Positions 24,579-34,484 of a stretch of DNA of 64,000 nt are shown here, one piece after another. The stretch is from an alpha proteobacterium SCGC AAA015-N04 (GTDB taxonomy: Bacteria > Pseudomonadota > Alphaproteobacteria > Puniceispirillales > Marisalimonadaceae), in the NCBI GenBank assembly GCA_000383115.1, contig KB910544.1:1-64000 (forward strand), in the 5' to 3' direction. The notes under the pieces were generated by a model. The model did not search any database. It saw only the letters and a list, made by a program, of their open reading frames with translations, and was not told where the DNA came from. The translations under genes and the position numbers were made by a program. How positions within the stretch are numbered: the first letter of the stretch is position 1; each line of letters opens with the position of its first letter.

Positions 24579-27500
24579 TTGAATTACATTGATAATATTA
24601 GATTAGACGATTGTTTTACTAAGGACAATGATTTAGCACTGATGAATGGTGTTCAAGCATTAGTACGTCTTTTAATTGAACAAGCAAAACTCGACAAAGA
24701 TAATGGATTAGTAACAAATGGTTATGTCAGTGGATACCCGGGATCACCACTTGGGACACTTGATTTAGAACTTGGAAGATCAAAAAAACATCTAGAAAAA
24801 AATAATATAATTTTTCAACCAGCAGTAAATGAGGAATTAGCTGCTACTGCAGCTTGGGGAACCCAAATGCTCGGTTTATACGACAGACCCCAAATAGATG
24901 GTGTTTTTTCAATGTGGTATGGGAAAGGGCCAGGTTTAGATAGATCTATGGATGCTTTAAGACACGCAAACATGGGTGGTGTTTCAATGAAAGGTGGCAT
25001 GGTATTAGCAGTTGCAGATGATCCAATTGGAAAAAGTTCTACTATTGCATATCAGTCAGAGCAATCTCTTATTTCTGCAGGTATTCCAGTTTTTTATCCA
25101 GCAAATGTAGATGAAGTTATACCAATGGGTCTGCAAGCTTTTGCCTTGTCACGTCATGCAGGCGTATGTGTTGCACTCAAAATTACAAGTGATACAGCTG
25201 ATTCAAATTCTGTGATTGACCTTGGGAAATTAAGACCTATTTCATCCAAGTTGGAAAATCCAATTAATGTTCATGTCAATAGACATGACCCAGCTTTAGA
25301 TAGAGAAGCAGCCTTGATTAAAAGAAGAATACCTGCGTCTAAGGAATTTATTAAACAAAACAAAATTAATAATGTGATATTAAATCCAACAAAAAAAACA
25401 TTGGGTATAATTTCTGTTGGAAAAGCTACTACAGAAACTATAGATGCTTTAGATAAAATTGGCATTAAAGATCCTGAAAGGAGTGGTATTGGTCTATTTG
25501 CATGCAAAATTCCCTGGCCATTAATAGACCAAGAAATAATTAATTTTTGTAAAAACTTTGAAGAAATTTTAGTTATAGAAGAAAAAGCTAGTATTGTAGA
25601 AGAACAAGTGGCTCATATTCTTTTTAATTCCAAATCAAGACCTCGATTATCTGGAAAGTTAGATGCTTCTTCTAAAGAGGAGTTAATTCCGAAGATATCA
25701 GAATTATCCAGTGATATTATCGCAGATTGTTTGCTAAAAAAAACTATCCATTCTTCGATAAGCATTGATATTCCCAAAACAAAATCAGAAGCAATTGGTG
25801 GAAATTTACCACCAGTTGTTTCAAGAACACCTTGGTATTGTGCAGGATGTCCCCACAACTCAGGAACAAAAACACCAGATGAAGAAGTTGTCGGTATTGG
25901 CATTGGATGCCACTCTATTGGATATTTTCTCCATCCTGAAAAATTAACTAATTTCAGTCAAATGGGTGGTGAAGGTGGTCATTGGATAGGAAGAGCTCCA
26001 TTTTCAAATCATAAACATACATTTCAAAATATTGGAGACGGAACATATGCTCACTCTGGTTCTCTAGCAATAAGAGCAGCCGTTTCAGCAAATGTTAACA
26101 TAACATTTAAAATTCTTTACAATGATGCAGTAGCGATGACTGGTGGTCAAAAGGCCATTGGTGGAGCAACTCCATGGGCAATTTCTAAACAACTTGCAGC
26201 AGAAGGTGTTAAAAAAATTTATGTTGTATCAGATGAACCAGAACAGTTCAAAGAAACAAAGTTATTTGCAGACAAAGTTGGAATATTTCATAGAGATGAA
26301 CTTATAAATATCCAAAAAGAAGTAAGAGAAATCACAGGAGTTACAGCAATTATTTATGTGCAAACTTGTGCAACAGAACTTCGAAGAAGACGAAAAAGGG
26401 GATATGTTCAAGATCGAGATATTAAAATGTATATTAATCCTGATGTTTGTGAGGGATGTGGAGACTGTGCTGAAAAATCAAATTGCGTAGCTGTAAAACC
26501 TTTTGAACATTTAGAAGGAATTAAAAGACAAATTGATCAAAGTGTTTGTAATAAGGATTATTCTTGTAAAAAAGGATTTTGTCCAAGTTTCATAGGTGTG
26601 CAAGCTAGTAGTATTTCAATCAAAGAAAAAAAGAAGTTCCCAGATATTCCAGAGATAATAAATAACTTAAAAAAACCTAAGAAAAAATTAAATAATATTC
26701 AAAATATAATAATGGCAGGTATAGGTGGCACAGGTGTCTCTACTGTCGCTGCCATAATAGTTATGGCTGCTAGAATTGATAGATTATTTGCACAATCAAT
26801 GAATTTTACTGGATTAGCTCAAAAAAATGGAGCCGTAACAAGTCAAATTAGAATTGGAAAAGAAAAATCACTTTATGATAGATCCGCAAGACTTCCAAAC
26901 GAAACAGCGGACGTGCTTTTAGGATGTGACGCTGTTGTGTCAGTTTCTCCTTCTATTACCAGAACATTGAATCCTTTTAGAACAAATGCCATAATTAATG
27001 GAAGAGTAGAGCCAGTTGGAGTTGCTGGTGTTCACATTGGTACAGTTGTCGATGATGGCTTATTAAAAAAGCATTTAGAAAATCATCTTCAAACTGAAAA
27101 TATAGACTTTATTGATATATCCAACTTAGCTGAAGCTTTAGTTGGCGATACAGTTTCTGCAAATATAATGATGTTAGGAATAGCCGCTCAAAAAGAACTT
27201 CTTCCAATAGATATTGATTCATTACAAAAAGCTATAGAACTCAATGGAGTGGCTATTGAACAAAACCTAAGGGCTTTCAATTGGGGACGATTATTGTGCG
27301 AACAGCCTCAATCAGTATTTAACTTAGCTGGCTTAAACTCAAAAAAGTCTGAAATTATATCAATAGATAAATATGTAGATAATTTTTCTGACATACTTGA
27401 AAAATATCAAAACAAAGAGTACTCCAAAATTTTTCTTTCTAATGTCAAAAAAATAATTAAAAAAGAAACCCAAATCGATAAATCAGAAAAAGAATTACCT

Positions 27501-28019
27501 CTATCCAGAAAAGCTGCTCTTACTTTATTTAGAGCTATGAGATACAAAGATGAATACGAAGTTGCTAGATTACATACTAGCGGGGATTTCGCCCAAACCT
27601 TTTTAAATGAAAATAAAAACGCGAAATTAGAATACTATCTAGCACCACCTTTGTTCTCTAAAAAAGATCCTGAAACAGGTCATCTACTTAAAAGAAGGTT
27701 TGGTCATTGGGTATATAAAGTTTTCAAAGTATTGTCTTATCTTAAATTTCTAAGAGGAACAAAATTAGATATATTTGGATATACCTCAGAAAGAAAAAAA
27801 GAACGTGCCTTAGCTAAAAAAACTATCACTACTATTAATAAAATATCTGAAATTTTAAATGATAATAATTATAAAAAAATTATCGAATTTCTTGATATAC
27901 CTTTATCAATAAAAGGGTATGGTCATGTTAAAGAAAAAAATATAAAAATTGCTGAAGAAAAATGGGATAAATCTTTTGATAAAATTCTAAATAACCAGAA
28001 TTTAAAAAAAGTAAGTTAA
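24579..28019 (+). CDS. Indolepyruvate ferredoxin oxidoreductase family protein (fused, 1146 residues)
   Basis: This large single-chain 2-oxoacid:ferredoxin oxidoreductase has, in order: an N-terminal pyrimidine-binding domain (about 20-250, with SGYPGSPLGTLD), a TPP-binding domain (about 410-600, with WYCAGCPHNSGTK and IGDGTYAHSGS), a cysteine-rich iron-sulfur segment (about 625-675, CEGCGDCAEKSNC), a gamma domain (from about 705, GIGGTGVSTVAAI), and an alphaproteobacterial C-terminal extension. It decarboxylates aryl or branched-chain 2-oxoacids to acyl-CoA with ferredoxin as electron acceptor. The start is a TTG; homologous residues begin within ten codons of it and no better ATG precedes it. 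Stop to stop with the next gene is 2 bp. Confidence 0.9.
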   Translation: MNYIDNIRLDDCFTKDNDLALMNGVQALVRLLIEQAKLDKDNGLVTNGYVSGYPGSPLGTLDLELGRSKKHLEKNNIIFQPAVNEELAATAAWGTQMLGLYDRPQIDGVFSMWYGKGPGLDRSMDALRHANMGGVSMKGGMVLAVADDPIGKSSTIAYQSEQSLISAGIPVFYPANVDEVIPMGLQAFALSRHAGVCVALKITSDTADSNSVIDLGKLRPISSKLENPINVHVNRHDPALDREAALIKRRIPASKEFIKQNKINNVILNPTKKTLGIISVGKATTETIDALDKIGIKDPERSGIGLFACKIPWPLIDQEIINFCKNFEEILVIEEKASIVEEQVAHILFNSKSRPRLSGKLDASSKEELIPKISELSSDIIADCLLKKTIHSSISIDIPKTKSEAIGGNLPPVVSRTPWYCAGCPHNSGTKTPDEEVVGIGIGCHSIGYFLHPEKLTNFSQMGGEGGHWIGRAPFSNHKHTFQNIGDGTYAHSGSLAIRAAVSANVNITFKILYNDAVAMTGGQKAIGGATPWAISKQLAAEGVKKIYVVSDEPEQFKETKLFADKVGIFHRDELINIQKEVREITGVTAIIYVQTCATELRRRRKRGYVQDRDIKMYINPDVCEGCGDCAEKSNCVAVKPFEHLEGIKRQIDQSVCNKDYSCKKGFCPSFIGVQASSISIKEKKKFPDIPEIINNLKKPKKKLNNIQNIIMAGIGGTGVSTVAAIIVMAARIDRLFAQSMNFTGLAQKNGAVTSQIRIGKEKSLYDRSARLPNETADVLLGCDAVVSVSPSITRTLNPFRTNAIINGRVEPVGVAGVHIGTVVDDGLLKKHLENHLQTENIDFIDISNLAEALVGDTVSANIMMLGIAAQKELLPIDIDSLQKAIELNGVAIEQNLRAFNWGRLLCEQPQSVFNLAGLNSKKSEIISIDKYVDNFSDILEKYQNKEYSKIFLSNVKKIIKKETQIDKSEKELPLSRKAALTLFRAMRYKDEYEVARLHTSGDFAQTFLNENKNAKLEYYLAPPLFSKKDPETGHLLKRRFGHWVYKVFKVLSYLKFLRGTKLDIFGYTSERKKERALAKKTITTINKISEILNDNNYKKIIEFLDIPLSIKGYGHVKEKNIKIAEEKWDKSFDKILNNQNLKKVS

Positions 28020-28020
28020 A

Positions 28021-29658
28021 TCAAACAAGTTTTGTTTGTTCTCTTAGTTTAAATTTTTGTATTTTTCCTGTGCTTGTTTTTGGAAGCTCTACAAAGTTAA
28101 AATATCTTGGCACTTTAAAGCCAGCTAATAGAGATTTACAATGATCTCTTAACTCATTTTCTCCAATTAGAGATCCTTCACTTAATTCTACAAATGCACA
28201 AGGGGTCTCACCCCATTTTTCGTCTTCTTTTGCGACAACTGCTACTGCAATAACATCAGGGTGTTTATATATAGCGTCCTCTACCTCAATTGAGGAAATA
28301 TTTTCTCCTCCTGATATAATTATATCCTTTGATCTATCCTTAAGTTGAATATATCCATCATCATACCATACACCTAAGTCACCTGTATGAAACCAACCAT
28401 CTTCAAAAGCTTCATCAGTCGCTTTTTTGTTTTTAAGGTAACCTTTCATTGTTATATTACCTCTTATGAAGACTTCACCTAATGATATTCCATCCTTTGG
28501 AACTTCTTTATTAGTTTCCGGATCCACAATTTTCATATTTTCTTGTACAGAGTAAACAACACCTTGCCTTGCTTTTAATTTAGCCTGTTCAGAGGTGTCA
28601 TATTGGCTCCACTCTGGATGCCATGCGCATACAACGGCGGGTCCATAAATTTCTGTAAGACCATAAACATGAATGACGTCAATACCACAGCTCTCCATTT
28701 TACTAAGAACAGCCTCTGGGGGAGGAGCACCAGCAGTCATCATTTTAATTTTTGATTTAAGAGATATTTTATTTTGTAACAAATAATCCGCTACCATTTG
28801 CATTACAATTGGAGCTCCACATAAATGAGTTATGTTGTGTTTTTGAAAAGCCTCTACAATTAATTCTCCAGCTGGTTGTCTTAAACAAACATGGGTACCT
28901 GCTCTTTCTGTAATAGTCCAAGGAAAGCACCATCCATTGCAATGAAACATAGGAAGTGTCCATAAATACTTAGGGTGCATTGGTAAGTCCCAGGTAAGCG
29001 TATTACCAATGGCATTCAAGTATGCGCCACGATGGTGATAAACAACTCCCTTTGGGTTGCCCGTTGTTCCAGAGGTGTAATTCAAAGCGATTGAATTCCA
29101 CTCGTCAGTTGGCAAAACGTGTTCAAATTTAAAACCAAAAAATTTTTCTAATTCTGTCTCATAATCCAGGCAGTTAAATTTCTCTGCAAAACCAGACCTT
29201 TGATTACCAGCAATTTTATCAACATATTCAATTAATAATGGAGGATTTTTTAAATTTTCTATGGCTTTCTCAACTATTTGACTATATTCAGAATCATAAA
29301 TGAACATTTTAGATTCTCCATGTTCAAGAATAAAACTAACAGTAAAACTATCAAGTCTTGTATTAATTGCGTTCAAGACACCAGTTGCCATCGGTATACC
29401 AAAATGACACTCCCACATAACTGGAATGTTAGGTAGCATTACTGCGATTGTACTTCCGTCAGCATAATTTTTATTTCTAACAAATTTTGCTAATGCTTCA
29501 CATCTTTCACCAGCTTGCTGGTAAGTTAATTTATAATCTTTATATTCAATAGCAATTTGATTTGGGAATGTTTTTCTTGTTCTTTCTAGAAATGATAAAG
29601 GACTTAATGAGGCATAATTTGCTTTATTTTTACTTAAATCATTTTCTATTTCAGACAT
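28021..29658 (-). CDS. dmdB: Acyl-CoA synthetase, DmdB-like (methylmercaptopropionyl-CoA ligase candidate)
   Basis: This protein of about 545 residues starts at the ATG 29658, which has AGGAGG just upstream; the frame is open 17 codons further but without a ribosome site. Motifs: ALNYTSGTTGNPKGVVYHHR, H-V-Y-G-L-T-E-I-Y-G-P-A, TGDLGVWYDDGYIQLKDRSKD, and the final lysine in KTSTGKIQKFKLR. This subfamily includes DmdB, which activates 3-methylmercaptopropionate in DMSP demethylation, and also general medium-chain or aromatic ligases. The divergent neighbour is a DmdC-like dehydrogenase 76 bp away, which supports the DmdB reading. dmdA is not in the window. Confidence 0.72.
   Translation of the reverse strand: MSEIENDLSKNKANYASLSPLSFLERTRKTFPNQIAIEYKDYKLTYQQAGERCEALAKFVRNKNYADGSTIAVMLPNIPVMWECHFGIPMATGVLNAINTRLDSFTVSFILEHGESKMFIYDSEYSQIVEKAIENLKNPPLLIEYVDKIAGNQRSGFAEKFNCLDYETELEKFFGFKFEHVLPTDEWNSIALNYTSGTTGNPKGVVYHHRGAYLNAIGNTLTWDLPMHPKYLWTLPMFHCNGWCFPWTITERAGTHVCLRQPAGELIVEAFQKHNITHLCGAPIVMQMVADYLLQNKISLKSKIKMMTAGAPPPEAVLSKMESCGIDVIHVYGLTEIYGPAVVCAWHPEWSQYDTSEQAKLKARQGVVYSVQENMKIVDPETNKEVPKDGISLGEVFIRGNITMKGYLKNKKATDEAFEDGWFHTGDLGVWYDDGYIQLKDRSKDIIISGGENISSIEVEDAIYKHPDVIAVAVVAKEDEKWGETPCAFVELSEGSLIGENELRDHCKSLLAGFKVPRYFNFVELPKTSTGKIQKFKLREQTKLV
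28022..28038. terminator. Candidate bidirectional terminator between convergent genes
   Basis: A perfect 7-bp stem (CAAACAA with TTGTTTG) around a GTT loop lies at the shared ends of the oxidoreductase (plus) and ligase (minus). On the minus strand it is followed by ATTTAACTTACTTTTTTT, and on the plus strand by TTCTCTTAGTTTAAATTTTT. The stem is AT-rich, so strength is uncertain. Confidence 0.45.
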
Positions 29659-29734
29659 AGTTGATTTCCTCCTAATAATATTCATAATAGTAGTACTAGA
29701 TTTTATCAACTATGAAAATATACCGGAGTTTTAA

Positions 29735-31444
29735 ATGGGTTACACGTCTCCTTTAGAGGACACAAAATTTGTTTTAGAAAACCTTTTGCCTGCTCATGAA
29801 GATCTTGATGATACAACAATTGACGCAGTTTTATCTGAGGCTGGAAAGCTGGCCGATAATTACTTAGCACCTCTAAATCATTTTGGTGATAAGAATAATC
29901 CTATTCTTCGGCAAGATCACGAAGTTGAGACACCAGAAGGATTTAGCCACGCTTTCTCAGAAATTGCTAAGGGAGGCTGGATTGGAGTAGCAAGTGATTC
30001 TAATTATGATGGTATGGGGCTACCAGTAAGAATGAGCGCTGCAATTAATGAATATTGGCATGGAGCGAATATGTCTTTTGCGTTATGTAGTTTATTAACT
30101 CAAGGATTAATTGACGCATTTACTCTTGTAGGCACAGAAGAAGAAAAAAAAACTTATCTACCCAAGTTTAATTCTGGAGCCTGGACAGGCACTATGAATT
30201 TAACAGAACCTCAGTCTGGAACAGATCTAGCTACAATAAAAACTAAAGCTGAACATGATGGTGCGAATTGGAGAATAAAAGGACAAAAAATATATATCAC
30301 TTATGGTGAACATGATATGTCAGAAAATATAATTCATCTAGTCCTTGCAAGAACTGAGGGCGCACCTGAAGGTATAAAAGGTATTTCTACTTTTATAATT
30401 CCAAAATTCCTAAAAGATGAAAGTGGTGAATATACAATTAGAAATGATCTTAAATGCATATCCATCGAACATAAGATGGGTATAAAAGCAAGCCCAACAG
30501 CAGTTATGTCCTACGGAGAAAATGAAGGCGCTATCGGTTATATGTTGGGAGAAGAAGGTAGAGGCATTGAATACATGTTTATTATGATGAACAGAGCACG
30601 ATTTGATGTAGGACTTCAAGGGATGGCAATTTCTGAGGCTGCCAGACAAAAAGCATTAGAGTACGCAAACACAAGAATCCAAGGAACTCCTATTAACAGA
30701 GAAAAAGGGACGCCAATAATAGGACATGGTGATGTAAAAAGACTACTCTTATCTATGCGCAGTCTTACAGAGGCAATGCGTGCTCTAATTTTAGTTTCAT
30801 CCGAAATTATGGAAAGAGCGCATAACGGTAATGAAAAATGTAAATTTAAAGAAGGTTTTTTGATTCCTATAATCAAAGGTTGGTCAACTGAATTAGCACA
30901 AGAAGTTACGAGTAATGGACTACAAATCCACGGGGGTATGGGTTTCATTGAAGAAACTGGTGCCGCTCAGTATATGAGAGATGCAAGAATATTACCAATA
31001 TATGAAGGCACTAATGCTATTCAAGCCAATGACTTTATGTTTAGAAAAACTTTAAAAGATAATGGGAAAACTGCAAAAGAATTTTTAGAAGAAATTAAAG
31101 TCGAGTGCGAACAAAATCAAGAAATGTCAAAAATGATTGCCTTAGCATCAAATACTATAGATTTCATTTTAGAAAATAGGGATGATGCTGAAATGCTATC
31201 TTGTATTAGTTTTGATTACATGATGGGTTTTGGCTATTTAATTGGTGGATGGCTAATGCACAAAGGAAAAGTTAAAGCTAAATTAAAATTGTCAGAAAAA
31301 TCTCAAAATGAAAATTTTCTAAAAAGTAAAATTATCTCAGCTGAATTTTTTGATTTGCATATATTACCTAGGGTGGTATCTCATTTTAAAATTGTTACAA
31401 AAGGAGCAACCATAGTTCAGTTAACAGATGATTCTTTTGTTTAA
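29735..31444 (+). CDS. dmdC: Acyl-CoA dehydrogenase with C-terminal extension, DmdC-like
   Basis: This protein of 569 residues is longer than ordinary acyl-CoA dehydrogenases (about 380). The core has the FAD/substrate motif MNLTEPQSGTDLATIKTKA and the catalytic-type glutamate in ILPIYEGTNAIQANDF, followed by an extra helical domain of about 130 residues. This plan is typical of the DmdC/FadE5-like group. DmdC oxidises methylmercaptopropionyl-CoA to methylthioacryloyl-CoA. The divergent ligase at 28021-29658 would supply the substrate. General medium- or long-chain acyl-CoA oxidation is the main alternative. Confidence 0.75.
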   Translation: MGYTSPLEDTKFVLENLLPAHEDLDDTTIDAVLSEAGKLADNYLAPLNHFGDKNNPILRQDHEVETPEGFSHAFSEIAKGGWIGVASDSNYDGMGLPVRMSAAINEYWHGANMSFALCSLLTQGLIDAFTLVGTEEEKKTYLPKFNSGAWTGTMNLTEPQSGTDLATIKTKAEHDGANWRIKGQKIYITYGEHDMSENIIHLVLARTEGAPEGIKGISTFIIPKFLKDESGEYTIRNDLKCISIEHKMGIKASPTAVMSYGENEGAIGYMLGEEGRGIEYMFIMMNRARFDVGLQGMAISEAARQKALEYANTRIQGTPINREKGTPIIGHGDVKRLLLSMRSLTEAMRALILVSSEIMERAHNGNEKCKFKEGFLIPIIKGWSTELAQEVTSNGLQIHGGMGFIEETGAAQYMRDARILPIYEGTNAIQANDFMFRKTLKDNGKTAKEFLEEIKVECEQNQEMSKMIALASNTIDFILENRDDAEMLSCISFDYMMGFGYLIGGWLMHKGKVKAKLKLSEKSQNENFLKSKIISAEFFDLHILPRVVSHFKIVTKGATIVQLTDDSFV

Positions 31445-31587
31445 CAAGTAAATTAATTAAGTTTTTTGTTTGAAAACATAGTTTTTTTATCAAATAAGTC
31501 ATTGAAAACAAATGAGATAATTTTTTTTTAATTTTATTAAAGTTTATGTTGATTTTAATGTTTTTTTGGATAGCCTATAAATTGTAT

Positions 31588-31595
31588 GGGGGGGG
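31588..31595 (+). repeat. Run of eight G in the 229-bp leader of the import/activation operon
   Basis: The gap 31445-31673 is AT-rich, with several T runs and no gene or hairpin I can support. It contains a single G8 run 79 bases before the ATG of the next gene. G8 is striking in such AT-rich DNA and could be a slippage-prone element in the promoter region, or simply a place where read errors collect. Confidence 0.8.
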
Positions 31596-31673
31596 CTACT
31601 TATTTCTAAGTTTGATCTCATCAATTTTTATCAATGTAAGTAATTTACTAGTTTAGTAGATACTTAAATATTT

Positions 31674-33665
31674 ATGGGGTTAAATTTAAAAGTAGATATG
31701 TCTAATTATCCAGATACAAACATTCACGACACGCTTCCTAAAATTCTGAAACACAGAGCTGAGACTATACCAAGTACAGTCGCTTTAAGGGATAAAGATT
31801 TAGGTATTTGGAACGAAATAACATGGAAAGAGTATAACGATAATGTTTCATATTTGTCGCTTAGCCTATCTAAAAGGGGTTTCAAGTCAGGCGATGTTAT
31901 TGGTTTAATTGGCGATAACAAACCTTCCTGGCTATTTTTTGAACTAGCTGCGCAAGCTATAGGTGGAATGAGCTTAGGTATATATAGAGATACATTAGAT
32001 GAAGAAGTTGGCTACCTAATCAATGCTGCAAAAGTTAACTTTGTTTATGCAGAAGATCAAGAACAAGTAGATAAAATATTAACTATTAAAAGGCCTAAAA
32101 ATAATCAAATCAATATTTTCTATGAAGATAGCCGTGGTCTTAAAGAATTAAACGATCCAAAGATCACAGATATGACTGATTTAATTAGAGAAGGAAAAGA
32201 GATCTCCTCCAAAGACCCCAATAAATATAATAAAATGATAGAGAAAATCTCGGGTGAAAAAAATGCTATTTTATGTACCACATCTGGAACAACCTCAAAT
32301 CCTAAATTAGCGATGCTTCCAGGGGCTAAGTTTATTGAACATGTCATAAGGTATCTTAAAGTAGACCCAAAATCTGTGGATGATGAATACGTTTCAGTGT
32401 TACCATTTCCATGGATAATGGAACAGACTTATGGTGTGGGTTTTAACATTGTTGGAGGTATGAAAGTAAATTTTCCTGAAAGACCTGAAACCGCAATGGA
32501 AGACATGAGAGAAGTTGGTCCAACTTTTATGCTTGGAGCTCCTAGATTATGGGAACAAATTGCAGCTGACATGAGATCGAGAATTTTAGACGCCCCCAAA
32601 ATAACTCAATGGTTATTCAACACTATGGTAGAAAGAGGATTAAAAGCTGTTGATCAGGGAAAAAGAGATTTTCTTGCAGACAAATTATTATTTTCTTCAC
32701 TGAAAGATAGACTTGGCTTTAGCAAGGTTAAATCAGCAGCCACTGGAGGGGCTGCCATTGGTCCTGAAACATTTAAGTTCTTTCTTGCTATGGGTATTCC
32801 TCTTAGACAACTTTATGGACAAACTGAACTTATGGGTGCTTACACACTGCAGGATGTGCCAGATGGTACAATGGATTGTGAGACTGTAGGTGTTCCTTTT
32901 CCAGATTGTGAAGTAAAAATTGTAGACCCAGATCCAAATGGACTTGGTGAAATAATTACAAAACACCCAAGCATGTTTTCCGGTTATTATGATAATGAGA
33001 AGGCTTATAAAGACACTATAAAAAAAGGTTGGATGTATACCGGCGACGCAGGCTTTTTTGATGAAAAAGGAAGACTTAACGTACTTGATCGAGTAAATGA
33101 TATTGCTGTTAAATCAGATGGTGTTAAATTTTCACCTCAAAATATTGAAAACAAATTAAAATTTTCTCCTTATGTAGGAGAAGCAGTAGTCATTGGTTCT
33201 GAAAAACCATACTTAACTGCAATTATTTGTATAAGATTTTCTATTGTATCGAAACTTGCTGAGAAATTACAATTACCATTTACCTCATACACTGGACTAG
33301 CAGCACATAAAGAAATTTATGAACTAATTGAAGATGAAATCAAAAAAGTTAATGAACAACTTCCTGATAATACTAAAATTGCAAAATTTTTATTGTTATT
33401 TAAAGAGTTAGAAGCAGATGATGGTGAATTAACCAGAACGAGAAAAGTTAGAAGAAGTGTAATTAATAGTAGGTATAAAGACATAATAAAAGACTTATAT
33501 CTTGATAAAGACACTGCCACAATCAATACAGAATTTACGCTAGAAGATGGAAGAAAAAGTAAAATCAGTGCAACTATGGAAATTAGGCATTTAATAAAAA
33601 CTCCTAATACAAAATCTAAGAAACCTAATTCTACAGTAAAGAAATCTAGCAAAGGTAAAAAATAA
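31674..33665 (+). CDS. Long-chain-type AMP-forming acyl-CoA synthetase
   Basis: This protein of 663 residues has the FadD15/long-chain ligase layout: AILCTTSGTTSNPKLAMLP near residue 205, L-Y-G-Q-T-E-L-M-G-A near 390, Y-T-G-D-A-G-F-F-D-E-K-G-R near 462, and a C-terminal half with LTRTRKVRRSVI. A lysine/serine-rich tail (last 20 residues) looks disordered. It is the first gene of a ten-gene plus-strand operon, and its stop directly abuts the livG-like ATG. Coupling to an ABC importer suggests it traps imported acids as CoA esters. Confidence 0.88.
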   Translation: MGLNLKVDMSNYPDTNIHDTLPKILKHRAETIPSTVALRDKDLGIWNEITWKEYNDNVSYLSLSLSKRGFKSGDVIGLIGDNKPSWLFFELAAQAIGGMSLGIYRDTLDEEVGYLINAAKVNFVYAEDQEQVDKILTIKRPKNNQINIFYEDSRGLKELNDPKITDMTDLIREGKEISSKDPNKYNKMIEKISGEKNAILCTTSGTTSNPKLAMLPGAKFIEHVIRYLKVDPKSVDDEYVSVLPFPWIMEQTYGVGFNIVGGMKVNFPERPETAMEDMREVGPTFMLGAPRLWEQIAADMRSRILDAPKITQWLFNTMVERGLKAVDQGKRDFLADKLLFSSLKDRLGFSKVKSAATGGAAIGPETFKFFLAMGIPLRQLYGQTELMGAYTLQDVPDGTMDCETVGVPFPDCEVKIVDPDPNGLGEIITKHPSMFSGYYDNEKAYKDTIKKGWMYTGDAGFFDEKGRLNVLDRVNDIAVKSDGVKFSPQNIENKLKFSPYVGEAVVIGSEKPYLTAIICIRFSIVSKLAEKLQLPFTSYTGLAAHKEIYELIEDEIKKVNEQLPDNTKIAKFLLLFKELEADDGELTRTRKVRRSVINSRYKDIIKDLYLDKDTATINTEFTLEDGRKSKISATMEIRHLIKTPNTKSKKPNSTVKKSSKGKK

Positions 33666-34469
33666 ATGAGTTTAGAAGATTTAAAAAAAATACCTTATGG
33701 AAAGACTGCTATAGAGCTTAAAAACATTAGCTTAGCTTTTGGGGGTGTAAAAGCTCTAACGGATGTCTCCTTTGATGTAAAAAAAGGCGAAGTCTTTGCA
33801 ATTATAGGGCCCAATGGAGCAGGTAAATCTTCAATGTTAAATGTTATAAATGGGTTTTACAAACCTACAAGTGGCACAATAAATTTTGCTGGCACAGACA
33901 GAAATGAAATGGAGCCTGAATTAGCTGCAAAAAGTGGAATTGCTAGAACTTTTCAGAATATAGCATTATTTAAGGGAATGAGCACATTAGATAATCTTAT
34001 GACCGGAAGATTGTTAAAACAAAAGCAAAACTTTTTAATGCAGGCACTTTATTTTGGTCCAGTGGCAAAAGAAGAAGAAGAACATCGCGAAAGAGTTGAA
34101 AGAGTTATAGATTTTTTAGACCTTCAATCAATCAGACGTACACCAGTTGGATCACTCCCATATGGTCTACAAAAAAGAGTGGAGCTTGGTCGTGCATTAG
34201 CAATGGAACCAGAAATACTTTTACTTGATGAACCTATGGCAGGTATGAATGTAGAAGAAAAGCAAGATATGAGTAGATTTGTTCTCACAGTAAATAATGA
34301 ATTAAAGACAACAATAGTATTAATAGAACACGATATGGGTGTCGTGATGGATATTTCAGATAGAATAGTTGTTTTGGATTATGGCAAAAAAATTGGATCT
34401 GGATTGCCAAAAGAAATAAGAAACAATAAAGCAGTTATTGATGCATATCTAGGTGTATCTGATGATTAA
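33666..34469 (+). CDS. livG: Liv-type ABC transporter ATP-binding protein (LivG, second system)
   Basis: This ABC ATPase of 267 residues has Walker A (AIIGPNGAGKSSML near residue 45), the Q-loop ARTFQNIALF, the signature SLPYGLQKRVELGRAL, Walker B (ILLLDEPMAGMN) and the H-loop IVLIEHDMGVVMD. The C-terminus DAYLGV is LivG-like. It differs clearly from the first LivG at 4860-5609, which indicates a separate uptake system rather than a recent duplicate. It begins immediately after the ligase stop. Confidence 0.92.
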   Translation: MSLEDLKKIPYGKTAIELKNISLAFGGVKALTDVSFDVKKGEVFAIIGPNGAGKSSMLNVINGFYKPTSGTINFAGTDRNEMEPELAAKSGIARTFQNIALFKGMSTLDNLMTGRLLKQKQNFLMQALYFGPVAKEEEEHRERVERVIDFLDLQSIRRTPVGSLPYGLQKRVELGRALAMEPEILLLDEPMAGMNVEEKQDMSRFVLTVNNELKTTIVLIEHDMGVVMDISDRIVVLDYGKKIGSGLPKEIRNNKAVIDAYLGVSDD

Positions 34470-34484
34470 TAAGGAATTTATTTT

